Source: an uncultured Clostridia bacterium (GTDB taxonomy: Bacteria; Bacillota; Clostridia; Oscillospirales; Ruminococcaceae). Taken from it: a stretch of DNA of 34,208 nucleotides. The notes under the pieces were generated by a model. That model had not been told where the DNA came from. It was given only the letters and a program-made list of their open reading frames with translations, and ran no database searches. The translations under genes and the position numbers were made by a program. Within the stretch, counting starts at the first letter, position 1. The number at the start of each line of letters is the position of its first letter. Positions 1-7,018 of this stretch are shown here, one piece after another. The stretch is from assembly GCA_945873955.1 (NCBI GenBank), contig CAMCFA010000026.1:1-34208 (forward strand), written 5' to 3'.

Positions 1-41
1 GGAAGCCAAAAGGAAGCGAAAAGCAATTTTGCTGCGCAAAG
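1..41 (-). repeat. Partial copy of dispersed hairpin repeat (left edge)
   Basis: Read on the minus strand, bases 35 down to 1 match 33898-33932 on the plus strand at 33 of 35 positions, including the first arm of the 12-bp hairpin found there. The window ends in the hairpin loop, so only the leading part of this copy is visible. Like the right-hand copy, it lies just downstream of a gene (the aminotransferase) and points in that gene's direction of transcription. It is probably one member of a genome-wide repeat family (inference). Confidence 0.7.
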
Positions 42-80
42 AGGAAAAGAGAATCTGCCCTATAAATTACAATTTACCAA

Positions 81-134
81 ATAAAAAACACACGACCTGA
101 GAAGTCCTAAAACCTCTCAGGTCGATTTTTTATT
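81..134 (-). terminator. Bidirectional intrinsic terminator of the met operon
   Basis: A 10-bp perfect stem (93-102 with 115-124) has a 12-nt loop. It is flanked by a run of six A on the left (83-88, U-run for the minus strand) and a T-run on the right (126-131, U-run for the plus strand). It starts 5 nt after the aminotransferase stop codon, so it closes the minus-strand operon and could also stop plus-strand transcription. Confidence 0.8.
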
Positions 135-1296
135 CTTTCGGCAGCTTTTTCCGTATATCCGCCAGCCGCTCCAATGCCGCGTTGAGGGTTACGTCCTGCT
201 TGGCGAAGTGCAGCCGGATATAGCGGTTTTCCGGCTCGCGGAAGAAACTGGATCCCGGCACTGCGCCCACTCCGACGTACTGCGCCAGCGCTTCGCACAG
301 CTTCACGTCGCTGGTGTAGCCGAACTCTGAAACGTCCACCATGACGTAGTAAGCTCCCTGCGGCACATTGTGCTGAATACCTATGCGGTCAAGCCCGTCG
401 AGGAACAGACCGCGCATATGGGTGTACTTCTCCTGAAGCCATCGATAATAGTCGTCGCCGAATTTAAGCCCTACCACCGCCGCCTCTTGAAGCGGCGCGG
501 CAGCGCCTACTGTCAGAAAGTCGTGTACTTTCTTCACGCGGTCGGTGATCTCAGGCGGGGCAATGACGTACCCCAGCCGCCACCCGGTTATAGAGTAAGT
601 CTTTGACAGAGAGCTGCAGCAGATCGTGCGGCTTCTCATTCCCGGCAGGGTCGAAAAGTAAACGTGCTTGTCCGGCTCGTAGACGATATGCTCGTACACC
701 TCGTCGGTAACAACGTAGACGTCGTATTTCTCCGCGAGATCGGCGATTATTTGAAGTTCTTCTCTGGTGAACACCTTACCGCAGGGATTCGACGGATTGC
801 AGAGTATCAGAGCCTTCGGGCGCTGCCGGAACGCGTCCTCCAGCACCTCCGGGTCGAAATTGTATTCCGGCGGAACAAGCGGCACATATATCGGCTGAGC
901 GCCGGAAAGGATCGCGTCTGCGCCGTAATTCTCATAAAACGGCGAGAAAACTATCACCTTGTCACCGGGGTCGGTGACAGAGAGCATAGCCGCCATCATT
1001 GCCTCGGTGCTGCCACAGGTCACGGTGATCTCGCTGTTTGGATCGATATCGTAGCCCATGAAGCGCTTCTGCTTTGCCGCCACTGCGTCGCGAAAATTCT
1101 GTGCGCCCCATGTTGTGGCGTACTGGTGGAAGTCCTCCTTCGTGACCTCCGCCAGCCGGTCAAGTATCTCCTGCGGCGGCTGGAAGTCCGGGAAGCCCTG
1201 TGAGAGATTCACAGCGCCGAATTTGTTGGATATTCTTGTCATGCGGCGTATCACCGAGTCGGTGAAGCCCGCTGTTCTGGCTGAAAGATTTGTCAT
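130..1296 (-). CDS. PLP-dependent class I/II aminotransferase (KAT/YbdL-like)
   Basis: A fold-type I aminotransferase of 388 residues that transfers an amino group between an amino acid and a 2-keto acid in the cytoplasm. Visible motifs are NLSQGFPDF near the N-terminus, NPSNPCGKVF near residue 167, TDEVYEH with the PLP-ring Asp198, SLSKTYSITGWRLGY with Schiff-base Lys232, and carboxylate-binding Arg361. The SQGFPDF signature groups it with kynurenine/glutamine transaminases and the methionine aminotransferase YbdL. I chose the ATG at 1296 because GAGG lies 6 nt upstream of it; a GTG at 1308 overlapping the previous stop codon gives four more residues but has no SD. It is the last gene of the metNIQ unit, 8 nt after the dehydrogenase, so a role in making methionine from its keto acid is plausible. 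The family is sure; the substrate is inferred. Confidence 0.9.
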   Translation of the reverse strand: MTNLSARTAGFTDSVIRRMTRISNKFGAVNLSQGFPDFQPPQEILDRLAEVTKEDFHQYATTWGAQNFRDAVAAKQKRFMGYDIDPNSEITVTCGSTEAMMAAMLSVTDPGDKVIVFSPFYENYGADAILSGAQPIYVPLVPPEYNFDPEVLEDAFRQRPKALILCNPSNPCGKVFTREELQIIADLAEKYDVYVVTDEVYEHIVYEPDKHVYFSTLPGMRSRTICCSSLSKTYSITGWRLGYVIAPPEITDRVKKVHDFLTVGAAAPLQEAAVVGLKFGDDYYRWLQEKYTHMRGLFLDGLDRIGIQHNVPQGAYYVMVDVSEFGYTSDVKLCEALAQYVGVGAVPGSSFFREPENRYIRLHFAKQDVTLNAALERLADIRKKLPKE

Positions 1297-1304
1297 GTCG
1301 TTCC

Positions 1305-2669
1305 TCACTCAAGATAGGATATATGGTCGTTGAGTATATGTTTATCGTCCATTGCGGACTTTATTGCGCGCATTACTGCAAGATTGTCCGGGCTTACCGA
1401 GCTGAGGTAATAGGGTCGCTTAGCAACGCCGATACCATGCTCACCGGAGGTCAGTCCACCCAGCGAGTAAGCGTAGTTGTACACCTCTGTCATGTTCTGG
1501 CGGAGGTCATGCTCCCACTGCTGATCGTCCCGGTTTCCGCGCACCATGCAGAGATGAACGTTGCCGTCACCGGCATGTCCGAAAGCGACCATCTGCATTC
1601 CGGACTTTTCCTCTACTTCGTGGACGCGGCGGATAAAGTCCGCGGTCTTGTCGATAGGCACTACCAGATCCACCGGCTCCTGCTCGCTGACTGCCTCCAC
1701 AGCTTTCACAAGGCAGCCGCGGACTTTCCAGATGTTTGCTGCGGTTTCGGGGTCGTCCAGCGTGATGAAATCAAGAGCGCCTGCCTTTACAGCCGCTTCG
1801 CGCAGCAGCTCTGCATTGCCGGACACTTCGCTTTCACGCCCGTCCAGCGTGACGATAATGTACGCTCCCGCTTCGGGGCAGGGGAATTTCAGCCCGGTGA
1901 AGTCCTCCCCCAGCGAAATAACGCTGCGCTCCGCGAACTCTATCGCGGTAGGATTGACGTTCGCACGGATAATGCTCAGAACAGCGGAGATACCAGTGTT
2001 GAGGTCTGGGAAGGGAATGACCGCCGAAAGCGATCTTTCCGGCTTTGGTATGAGCTTCAGAATACATTTCGTAATTACCGCCAGAGTACCCTCCGAGCCG
2101 ATTATAAGGTTCTTCAGCGAAAGCCCGCTGGCGTCCTTGACGTTCTTGCTTCCGACAGTGATAACTTTCCCGTCCGCCAGAACTAACTCCAGCCCACGGA
2201 CGTAATCACGGGTGACGCCGTACTTCACGGCTCTCATGCCGCCGGCGTTGGTGGAGATGTTCCCGCCGATAGTCGATGCCTTTTCGCCGGGGTCGGGCGG
2301 GTAGAACAGCCCCCGCTCCTCCACCAGCCGCTGGAAGTCCTGCAAAAAGACACCCGGTTCAATAACTGCGGTGAGGGTGTTTTCGTCTATTTCGAGAACG
2401 TGGTTCATAAGCGACAGGTCAAGAATGATACCGTTCCCGTGAGGGACTGTCGAGCCGACAAGGTTTGTTCCCGCGCCCCGGGGAGTTACGGGAATGCCGT
2501 TTTCATGGGCGAATCTCATCACCCCGCTGACCTCCTCGGTGGAAACCGGGAACACCAGCGCCGCCGCAGTGCCTTTAAGTCTGCCAAGCGTGTCGGAGAG
2601 GTACTTGTCCTCAATGCCGTCCAGCTTTACCCGTGACGGGTCTGAAATTATGTTATAAAGCTCTTGCAT
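1305..2669 (-). CDS. FAD-linked 2-hydroxyacid dehydrogenase (GlcD/D-LDH family)
   Basis: A flavoprotein of 454 residues that oxidises a D-2-hydroxy acid such as D-lactate, glycolate or an analogue to the 2-keto acid. The N-terminal FAD_binding_4 domain (about 30-215) shows PRGAGTNLVGS and the long GGNISTNAGG / KYGVTRDYV flavin-binding loops. The C-terminal FAD-oxidase domain shows GHAGDGNVH (metal and substrate histidines) and GGLTSGEHGIG. Relatives usually end in a short IL-N-PGK tail; here the end is HILNDHISYLE, so the PGK element is missing. No etfAB or iron-sulfur partner gene is adjacent, unlike clostridial electron-bifurcating lactate dehydrogenases. It lies between metQ and an aminotransferase, 68 nt after metQ, with an AAAGGA-type SD. 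The family is secure; the substrate is unknown and the neighbours suggest a methionine-related hydroxy acid. Confidence 0.9.
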   Translation of the reverse strand: MQELYNIISDPSRVKLDGIEDKYLSDTLGRLKGTAAALVFPVSTEEVSGVMRFAHENGIPVTPRGAGTNLVGSTVPHGNGIILDLSLMNHVLEIDENTLTAVIEPGVFLQDFQRLVEERGLFYPPDPGEKASTIGGNISTNAGGMRAVKYGVTRDYVRGLELVLADGKVITVGSKNVKDASGLSLKNLIIGSEGTLAVITKCILKLIPKPERSLSAVIPFPDLNTGISAVLSIIRANVNPTAIEFAERSVISLGEDFTGLKFPCPEAGAYIIVTLDGRESEVSGNAELLREAAVKAGALDFITLDDPETAANIWKVRGCLVKAVEAVSEQEPVDLVVPIDKTADFIRRVHEVEEKSGMQMVAFGHAGDGNVHLCMVRGNRDDQQWEHDLRQNMTEVYNYAYSLGGLTSGEHGIGVAKRPYYLSSVSPDNLAVMRAIKSAMDDKHILNDHISYLE

Positions 2670-2695
2670 AAAGCGGATTTCCTTTCAGATATAGT

Positions 2696-2725
2696 CAGTA
2701 CCGCACATTTTACTGCGCGGCACTG
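2696..2725 (-). other. Intercistronic hairpin between metQ and the dehydrogenase gene
   Basis: In minus-strand RNA an 11-bp stem forms between 2725-2715 and 2706-2696, with two positions pairing as G-U. Those two positions would be A-C mismatches in plus-strand RNA, which argues that the minus transcript is the selected one. There is no U-run, so a full terminator is unlikely; it may instead protect the metNIQ mRNA 3' end or set differential expression. Confidence 0.5.
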
Positions 2726-2737
2726 ATGTGACGTTGA

Positions 2738-3706
2738 TTATTCAAGCGTCCAAGCCGGAACAAAGAAGCCCTTGAACAGGTCGTTGTAGATGTCGATAGT
2801 GTCCTGCGTCTGGTATGCTTCAACGATACGCTTGTAAACAGGGTTGTCCTTGTCCTCGGTTCTTACCGCGATAAGGCAATAGTAGCTGTTGTCGGAGTAT
2901 TCGCTTTCCTTGTAGATAGCGTCCTCGGCGGTAAGTCCGCTGTCAAGAGCGTAGTTGCCGTTGATGACCGCAAGGTCAACGTCCTGAATAACGGAATAAA
3001 CAAGGTTTGCGTCCACCTCGACGAACTCAACCGGGACAACGTATTCTGTGATGTCTGCGACTTCGGGGGAAGCGCCTGCGTTCTCGTCTATCTTGAAGAA
3101 ACCGGCGCTTTCCAGCAGGCGGAGCGCTCTGCCCTCGTTGGTGACATCGTTGGGAACTGCAATCTTCAGAGTATCTGTGGAAGCCAGAGCGTCCTCAACG
3201 GTAAGCCCCTTAGAGGTGTAGATGTTCATTGCAACAATATAGGTATCACCGATAGCCGTGAGGTCATAGCCGTTTGTGGAAACGTCGTTGTTGAAGTAAG
3301 CGTGGTGCTGGAACGCGTTCATCTCGATCTCACCGCTGTTCAGCGCGTTGTTCGGGATATTGAAGCTGGTGAACTGCTGGTACTCAATGTTGATACCCTC
3401 TGGAGCCAGCTTTTCCTTGATAGGATTCCAGATCTCCTCGTAGATGTTGCCGGTAAGACCGATTCTTACGGTCACGGGGTTTTCGGGGGAGTAAGCCGCT
3501 TCTTCACCGGCTGTGGTGCTTTCGGCATTATCAGAGCTGTCAGCGGGCGGCGTGCTTTCCGCCGCGGAACTTTCCGGCGCGGAGGAGCTGTTGTCAGTGC
3601 TTCCTGCTTCGGAAGAGGAAGAGGTGCTAGAGCCGCTGCAAGCGGTGAGTGAAAGCGCAGCCAGAACTGCGGTAAGGGAAAGCGCAAATTTATTTCTGAT
3701 AGACAT
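2738..3706 (-). CDS. metQ: Methionine ABC transporter substrate-binding lipoprotein
   Basis: An NlpA/MetQ-family extracellular lipoprotein of 322 residues that captures methionine (or a close relative) and delivers it to MetNI. The N-terminus is a lipoprotein signal peptide with lipobox LTAC and acylated Cys23. A low-complexity Ser/Glu/Ala-rich tether follows to about residue 70, unusually long, and would span the thick wall. The binding domain starts near TVRIGLTGN and carries family features such as NAFQHHAYF and KIAVPNDVTNEGRALRLLE. The SD AAGGAG lies 9 nt before the ATG. metI lies 29 nt upstream in the same unit. Ligand specificity within this family varies (L- or D-methionine, dipeptides), so the exact substrate is inferred. 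Confidence 0.92.
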   Translation of the reverse strand: MSIRNKFALSLTAVLAALSLTACSGSSTSSSSEAGSTDNSSSAPESSAAESTPPADSSDNAESTTAGEEAAYSPENPVTVRIGLTGNIYEEIWNPIKEKLAPEGINIEYQQFTSFNIPNNALNSGEIEMNAFQHHAYFNNDVSTNGYDLTAIGDTYIVAMNIYTSKGLTVEDALASTDTLKIAVPNDVTNEGRALRLLESAGFFKIDENAGASPEVADITEYVVPVEFVEVDANLVYSVIQDVDLAVINGNYALDSGLTAEDAIYKESEYSDNSYYCLIAVRTEDKDNPVYKRIVEAYQTQDTIDIYNDLFKGFFVPAWTLE

Positions 3707-3735
3707 GGTCGTAATCTCCTTATTATGTAATTATT

Positions 3736-4416
3736 TTATCTCTCGCTCTTTTTAGCGATGATGTTTCCTATGATCTGAATGATCTGTACGATGATCACCA
3801 GCACCACCACTGCGGCGCATATTATGTCGTAGCAGTTGCGCTGAACTCCCTGAACGTAGGCGAAGTTGCCCAGTCCGCCTGCGCCGACGGCGCCAGCCAT
3901 TGCGGTGAGTCCAACGAGGTTGATGAGGGTGATTGTGATACCGCGGGAAAGCGCGGGAACGCTCTCTTTAAGGTACACCCGGAAGATTATGCCGGGCTTT
4001 GAGCAGCCCATTGACTGCGCCGCTTCGATAAGACCGGGGTCTACTCCTGCAAGAGCTGCCTCTGCCTGCCGTGAAAAGAACGGAACAGTGCCGACGATCA
4101 GCGGGAAGATAGACCCGACAACGCCGATAGACGTTCCGCAGATGATCCTTGTAAGCGGGATAAGCAGGAACAGCAGAATGATGAACGGCACGGAGCGCAG
4201 CAGGTTGATTATGACGTCAAGAACGCGGTAAACCGCGGTGTTCTCCATAAGCCCGCCCTTGCGGGTGACTGTCAGCAGAATGCCCAGCGCCATTCCCAGC
4301 ACCAGAATGAACAGTGCGGAAATTCCGGTCATTTCAAGGGTCTCCAGCGTTGCCTCCCATAAAGCCGGGAGCTTTTTCAGCACGTTCGGAATGATGTTTT
4401 GTAAGAATTCAGGCAC
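3736..4416 (-). CDS. metI: Methionine ABC transporter permease MetI
   Basis: An integral membrane permease of 226 residues with about five hydrophobic helices; it forms the transport path of the MetNIQ importer. The EAA loop that docks on the ATPase is visible as EAAQSMGCSKPG in the middle of the protein, and the TLINLVGLTAMAGAVGAGGLG stretch near the end is typical of MetI. Translation starts at a GTG (4416), supported by a strong SD (GGAGGTGAT) inside the end of metN, only 1 nt beyond the metN stop. This close coupling indicates matched synthesis of the two subunits. Confidence 0.93.
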   Translation of the reverse strand: MPEFLQNIIPNVLKKLPALWEATLETLEMTGISALFILVLGMALGILLTVTRKGGLMENTAVYRVLDVIINLLRSVPFIILLFLLIPLTRIICGTSIGVVGSIFPLIVGTVPFFSRQAEAALAGVDPGLIEAAQSMGCSKPGIIFRVYLKESVPALSRGITITLINLVGLTAMAGAVGAGGLGNFAYVQGVQRNCYDIICAAVVVLVIIVQIIQIIGNIIAKKSER

Positions 4417-4417
4417 T

Positions 4418-5443
4418 CTAGATCACCTCCACTCCTACGTTTATGCTCCGGAGGTATTCAACAGCCGCGTCAATGTCGGCTTCATTGCCGTCGGCGATTA
4501 CTACAAGTCCGCCGATAGGGTGATCGCCGATTATCTCAATGCTTCCGAAAACGATATTGAGGTCAATGCTGAATCTGCGGGAAATGCTTGATACCAGCGC
4601 TTCGCAGGCGCTTTTTTCAAGATATCTGAACCGCAGTATCCTCTGTCCGGGATTTAGCTGAACTACGGGAGATTCCTCCTCGATAAGGTCGTTTATCCCG
4701 CTAAGACAGGAGGTGGTATCGACAAAGGAACGCGTTACCGGCTGCTGCGGGTTCGCGAATATCCCGAACACGTCGCCAAGCTCCACGATCTTTCCGTTTT
4801 CCATTACAGCGGTGCGAGTGCATATCGACTTCACTACGTTCATCTGGTGGGTGATAAGCACTATCGTAAGCCCCAGCTTTGCGTTAAGGGATCTCAGCAG
4901 CTTCAGTATGGACTCGGTGGTCTGCGGGTCAAGCGCAGAGGTTGCTTCGTCGCAAAGCAGTATCTCCGGGTCGCTGGCGAGCGCCCTAGCGATTGCGGCG
5001 CGCTGCTTCTGACCGCCGGACAGCTCCGACGGGTAAGCTCCGGCTTTATCAGCTATCCCGACAAGCTCAAGCAGATTCATTGCCTTTTCTTTGAGCTGCT
5101 GCCTTGAAAGCCCGCTGTACCGTATCGGAAATATGACGTTCTGCAAAACCGTGCGTGAGGCGAACAGGTTGAAGTGCTGGAATATCATTCCTATCTTCTT
5201 TCTCTGCCGCCGCAGCTCTGCGCCGTGCAGGGAGGTGATATCCCTGCCGCCTATCAGCACCTTGCCGCTGTCCGGGCGCTCAAGCAGGTTGATACAACGC
5301 ACCAGCGTGGATTTCCCCGCGCCGGAGAAGCCGATTATCCCGAAGATCTCGCCCTTTTCTATTTCAAGGCTCACGTCATCGGCGGCGTTGAATTTCTTCC
5401 CGGCGTTGACGTAGGTCTTGGTGATATGTTCAAGACGTATCAT
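4418..5443 (-). CDS. metN: Methionine ABC transporter ATP-binding protein MetN
   Basis: The ATPase of the methionine importer, 341 residues. The nucleotide-binding domain shows Walker A GFSGAGKS (about 38-45), Q-loop Gln89, signature LSGGQKQR (about 141-148), Walker B ILLCDEATSALDP (about 161-173) and switch His199. Residues from about 265 form the C-terminal NIL/ACT-like domain, which in characterised MetN proteins binds methionine and shuts transport off when the cell is replete (established for the E. coli protein). It is the first gene of a five-gene unit. SD GAGGTGAG is at 5447-5454, directly preceded by a leader hairpin. Confidence 0.95.
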   Translation of the reverse strand: MIRLEHITKTYVNAGKKFNAADDVSLEIEKGEIFGIIGFSGAGKSTLVRCINLLERPDSGKVLIGGRDITSLHGAELRRQRKKIGMIFQHFNLFASRTVLQNVIFPIRYSGLSRQQLKEKAMNLLELVGIADKAGAYPSELSGGQKQRAAIARALASDPEILLCDEATSALDPQTTESILKLLRSLNAKLGLTIVLITHQMNVVKSICTRTAVMENGKIVELGDVFGIFANPQQPVTRSFVDTTSCLSGINDLIEEESPVVQLNPGQRILRFRYLEKSACEALVSSISRRFSIDLNIVFGSIEIIGDHPIGGLVVIADGNEADIDAAVEYLRSINVGVEVI

Positions 5444-5458
5444 GTTCTCACCTCGGTA

Positions 5459-5510
5459 GAATGTGATTTGCTGTGTTCAGTGAGTTCGGCGTGTTCAGCG
5501 GGTCACATTC
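5459..5510 (-). promoter_or_regulatory. Leader hairpin between small ORF and metN SD
   Basis: Perfect 8-nt inverted repeats lie at 5459-5466 and 5503-5510, followed inward by a 3-by-3 internal loop and a further GCTG/CAGC pairing. On the minus transcript the first arm contains the last codons and the TGA stop of the small leader reading frame. The second arm ends 4 nt before the metN SD (5447-5454). A ribosome at the end of the small frame would melt the hairpin, so translation-dependent control of metN is plausible (inference). Confidence 0.45.
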
Positions 5511-5559
5511 GCCCGAACCGGAAGTTTCTGCGGAGCAGTCTAGTAAATATTGCGTTCAT
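5503..5559 (-). CDS. Possible 18-residue leader peptide upstream of metN
   Basis: A minus-strand frame starts at ATG 5559 and encodes MNAIFTRLLRRNFRFGRM, ending at TGA 5503. It lies wholly within the metN leader, about 50 nt after the predicted transcription start. The SD is weak (AAGGGAA about 11 nt upstream). Three features make it more than a random frame: its position between promoter and metN, the way its stop codon forms the first arm of the following hairpin, and its basic composition with Met at both ends. No homologue is known to me and translation is unproven. Confidence 0.3.
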   Translation of the reverse strand: MNAIFTRLLRRNFRFGRM

Positions 5560-5613
5560 TGTATCCGTTCTTCCCTTCGTTTGCCTATATATTTGGTAGG
5601 CTTTATGTGCATT

Positions 5614-5642
5614 ATTATACCAGCAAATTCCGACTTTGTCAA
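5614..5642 (-). promoter_or_regulatory. Sigma-A promoter of metNIQ unit
   Basis: On the minus strand, TTGACA (5642-5637) and TATAAT (5619-5614) are separated by exactly 17 nt: a perfect consensus for the vegetative sigma factor. The expected start is near 5607, giving a leader of about 160 nt before metN. No SAM-box or T-box core is recognisable in that leader. Confidence 0.85.
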
Positions 5643-5724
5643 TAGGTATTTTATAATTCATATAAAATTTATAGGTTATGCCCTCTGGCACAAAAAAACG
5701 TAAAAAGAATTAGGCATTATGCAC

Positions 5725-5753
5725 AAAAAATCCGCACAGGTGATCTGTACGGA
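5725..5753 (-). terminator. Intrinsic terminator of the SGNH hydrolase gene
   Basis: In minus-strand RNA a 9-bp stem (one G-U pair) forms between 5753-5745 and 5739-5731, with a 5-nt loop, directly followed by six U (5730-5725). It lies 21 nt after the hydrolase stop codon and upstream of the metN promoter, isolating the two units. Confidence 0.85.
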
Positions 5754-5773
5754 CATTTTCTATGGGTAGTAAA

Positions 5774-6895
5774 TTATTTAAGTATCTCCTCCGGCACAAT
5801 ATCAGCCATTTTTTTGTAGCCTGCCTTGCTGGGGTGGAGGTGGTCGCCGCTGTCGAATTCCGGCAGCATTCTGGTGGGGCGCTGGGGGTCTGCAAGCGCC
5901 TTATCAAAGTCAATGCAGCCGTCGATAAGGTCGGTGGAGCGTATCCAGTTGTTGAACTCCCCGCGCACCTTTTCCCGGAAGGGCGCGTAGGTACGCCAGC
6001 CCTCGATCGGCAGCAGAGTGCCGACATAGACCTTATAGCCGTACTTGCGGGATTCGGTGATGTAGTATTTCATGAAGCTGATAAGCTCCGCTGATGTCGG
6101 CATGTCGCTCATAGGGCGGAATGGGTTTACCTCGGTGCCAACCGGGTGGATTATGTCGTTTATTCCATGCTGTATTATAACGGTGTCAGCTCCGGCGGTG
6201 GGGACTTCGTGGGAGAAGCGTTTCTTTCCCATTAGCCCGTAGGACTCGTAGGTGATACACTCGTACTCGCGCAGCATTCTTGTGCCGCTTGCCGCCCGGC
6301 GTATTACAGCAGTGTGGAGCTTGTCCTCGCGGTTGCAGCGCAGGGTGAGGTATTCCGGCCAGTCCTGCGCGGTGATAGAGTCGCCGTAGCATACGATAGT
6401 GCGGTTTTCCTCGGAGGTCAGCACCGACAGGTTGCTGAGAAAATATATGTTGTTGATAGACCGCATTATTTCCTTGGGAATAAATTCCGTTTCGGTCATG
6501 TCGCCCACGGCGTAGTAGCCCTCGGTGAGCGGCCCGCTGGTGTACACAGCCGAACGAAGCTGCGTAAAATCACTGAACCAGAAGCTGACGGTGATAAGGC
6601 TCTGGGGCTGTATCTCGCAGGCTAGCTCATCGGACACTATTTTTCCGCCGGCGGAAATGCGCGCCTCCCGCTTGCCGCCGAAGGTCACGGGGTAGAACTT
6701 GCCGTCAACGAATGCAGTTACCTTATTAAATACCACCTGCTCCGTCCCACAATAGTTGTCAAATGTGAGCCGCATTGCTCTCCCGCCGAACTGTGAGTAG
6801 ACAGGGTAGCGGAACGTCAGATTTCTGTTGTAGCTTTCGGGGCGGTTCTCTGCGATTGATATAGCGTTGCCCCAGACGCTTGCCCAATGGTCCAT
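5774..6895 (-). CDS. SGNH/GDSL-family esterase or deacetylase
   Basis: A 373-residue cytoplasmic protein with no signal peptide. The N-terminal 150 residues are beta-rich and resemble the carbohydrate-binding or jelly-roll front domain found before many SGNH hydrolases. The catalytic domain then begins: block I CYGDSITAQDW with nucleophile Ser173, block II Gly near 203, block III HGIND with oxyanion Asn246, and block V SGDHLHPSKAGY with Asp351 and His354. All catalytic blocks are intact, so an esterase or carbohydrate deacetylase activity is expected. SD GAGGA lies about 6 nt before the ATG. It is monocistronic, with its own promoter and terminator. The natural substrate (acetylated glycan or lipid) cannot be read from the sequence. 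Confidence 0.85.
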   Translation of the reverse strand: MDHWASVWGNAISIAENRPESYNRNLTFRYPVYSQFGGRAMRLTFDNYCGTEQVVFNKVTAFVDGKFYPVTFGGKREARISAGGKIVSDELACEIQPQSLITVSFWFSDFTQLRSAVYTSGPLTEGYYAVGDMTETEFIPKEIMRSINNIYFLSNLSVLTSEENRTIVCYGDSITAQDWPEYLTLRCNREDKLHTAVIRRAASGTRMLREYECITYESYGLMGKKRFSHEVPTAGADTVIIQHGINDIIHPVGTEVNPFRPMSDMPTSAELISFMKYYITESRKYGYKVYVGTLLPIEGWRTYAPFREKVRGEFNNWIRSTDLIDGCIDFDKALADPQRPTRMLPEFDSGDHLHPSKAGYKKMADIVPEEILK

Positions 6896-6931
6896 GTTGT
6901 TTCCTCTTTCTGTTCTGAAAATCCGTTACTT

Positions 6932-6960
6932 ATTATATAACTAACTTGCCTAAAAGTCAA
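6932..6960 (-). promoter_or_regulatory. Sigma-A promoter of the SGNH hydrolase gene
   Basis: On the minus strand TTGACT (6960-6955) and TATAAT (6937-6932) are spaced by 17 nt. The hexamer TTAGGC occurs twice in direct orientation, just upstream of the -35 and again in the spacer, which could be an operator for an unknown regulator. Confidence 0.75.
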
Positions 6961-6981
6961 GCCTAACTTATATAGATGTTT

Positions 6982-7018
6982 ACAAAAAAGAAAGAGCGGA
7001 GCGGCTCACAAGCCTCTC
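6982..7018 (-). terminator. Probable terminator after the alpha/beta hydrolase gene
   Basis: In minus-strand RNA 7018-7011 pairs with 7006-6999 (seven pairs and one mismatch, 4-nt loop), overlapping the stop codon. A U-rich stretch corresponding to 6993-6982 follows after 5 nt. The stem is imperfect and the U-run is displaced, so the call is tentative. Confidence 0.4.

Noticed and set aside
1290-2186. A 298-codon plus-strand frame
   Set aside because: It is the antisense shadow of the FAD-linked dehydrogenase gene, whose domains are unambiguous on the minus strand.
5443-5620. SAM-box, T-box or other known methionine riboswitch in the metN leader
   Set aside because: I looked for the conserved S-box core and the T-box AGGGTGG-type sequence on the minus strand and found neither; the only structure is the small-ORF hairpin.
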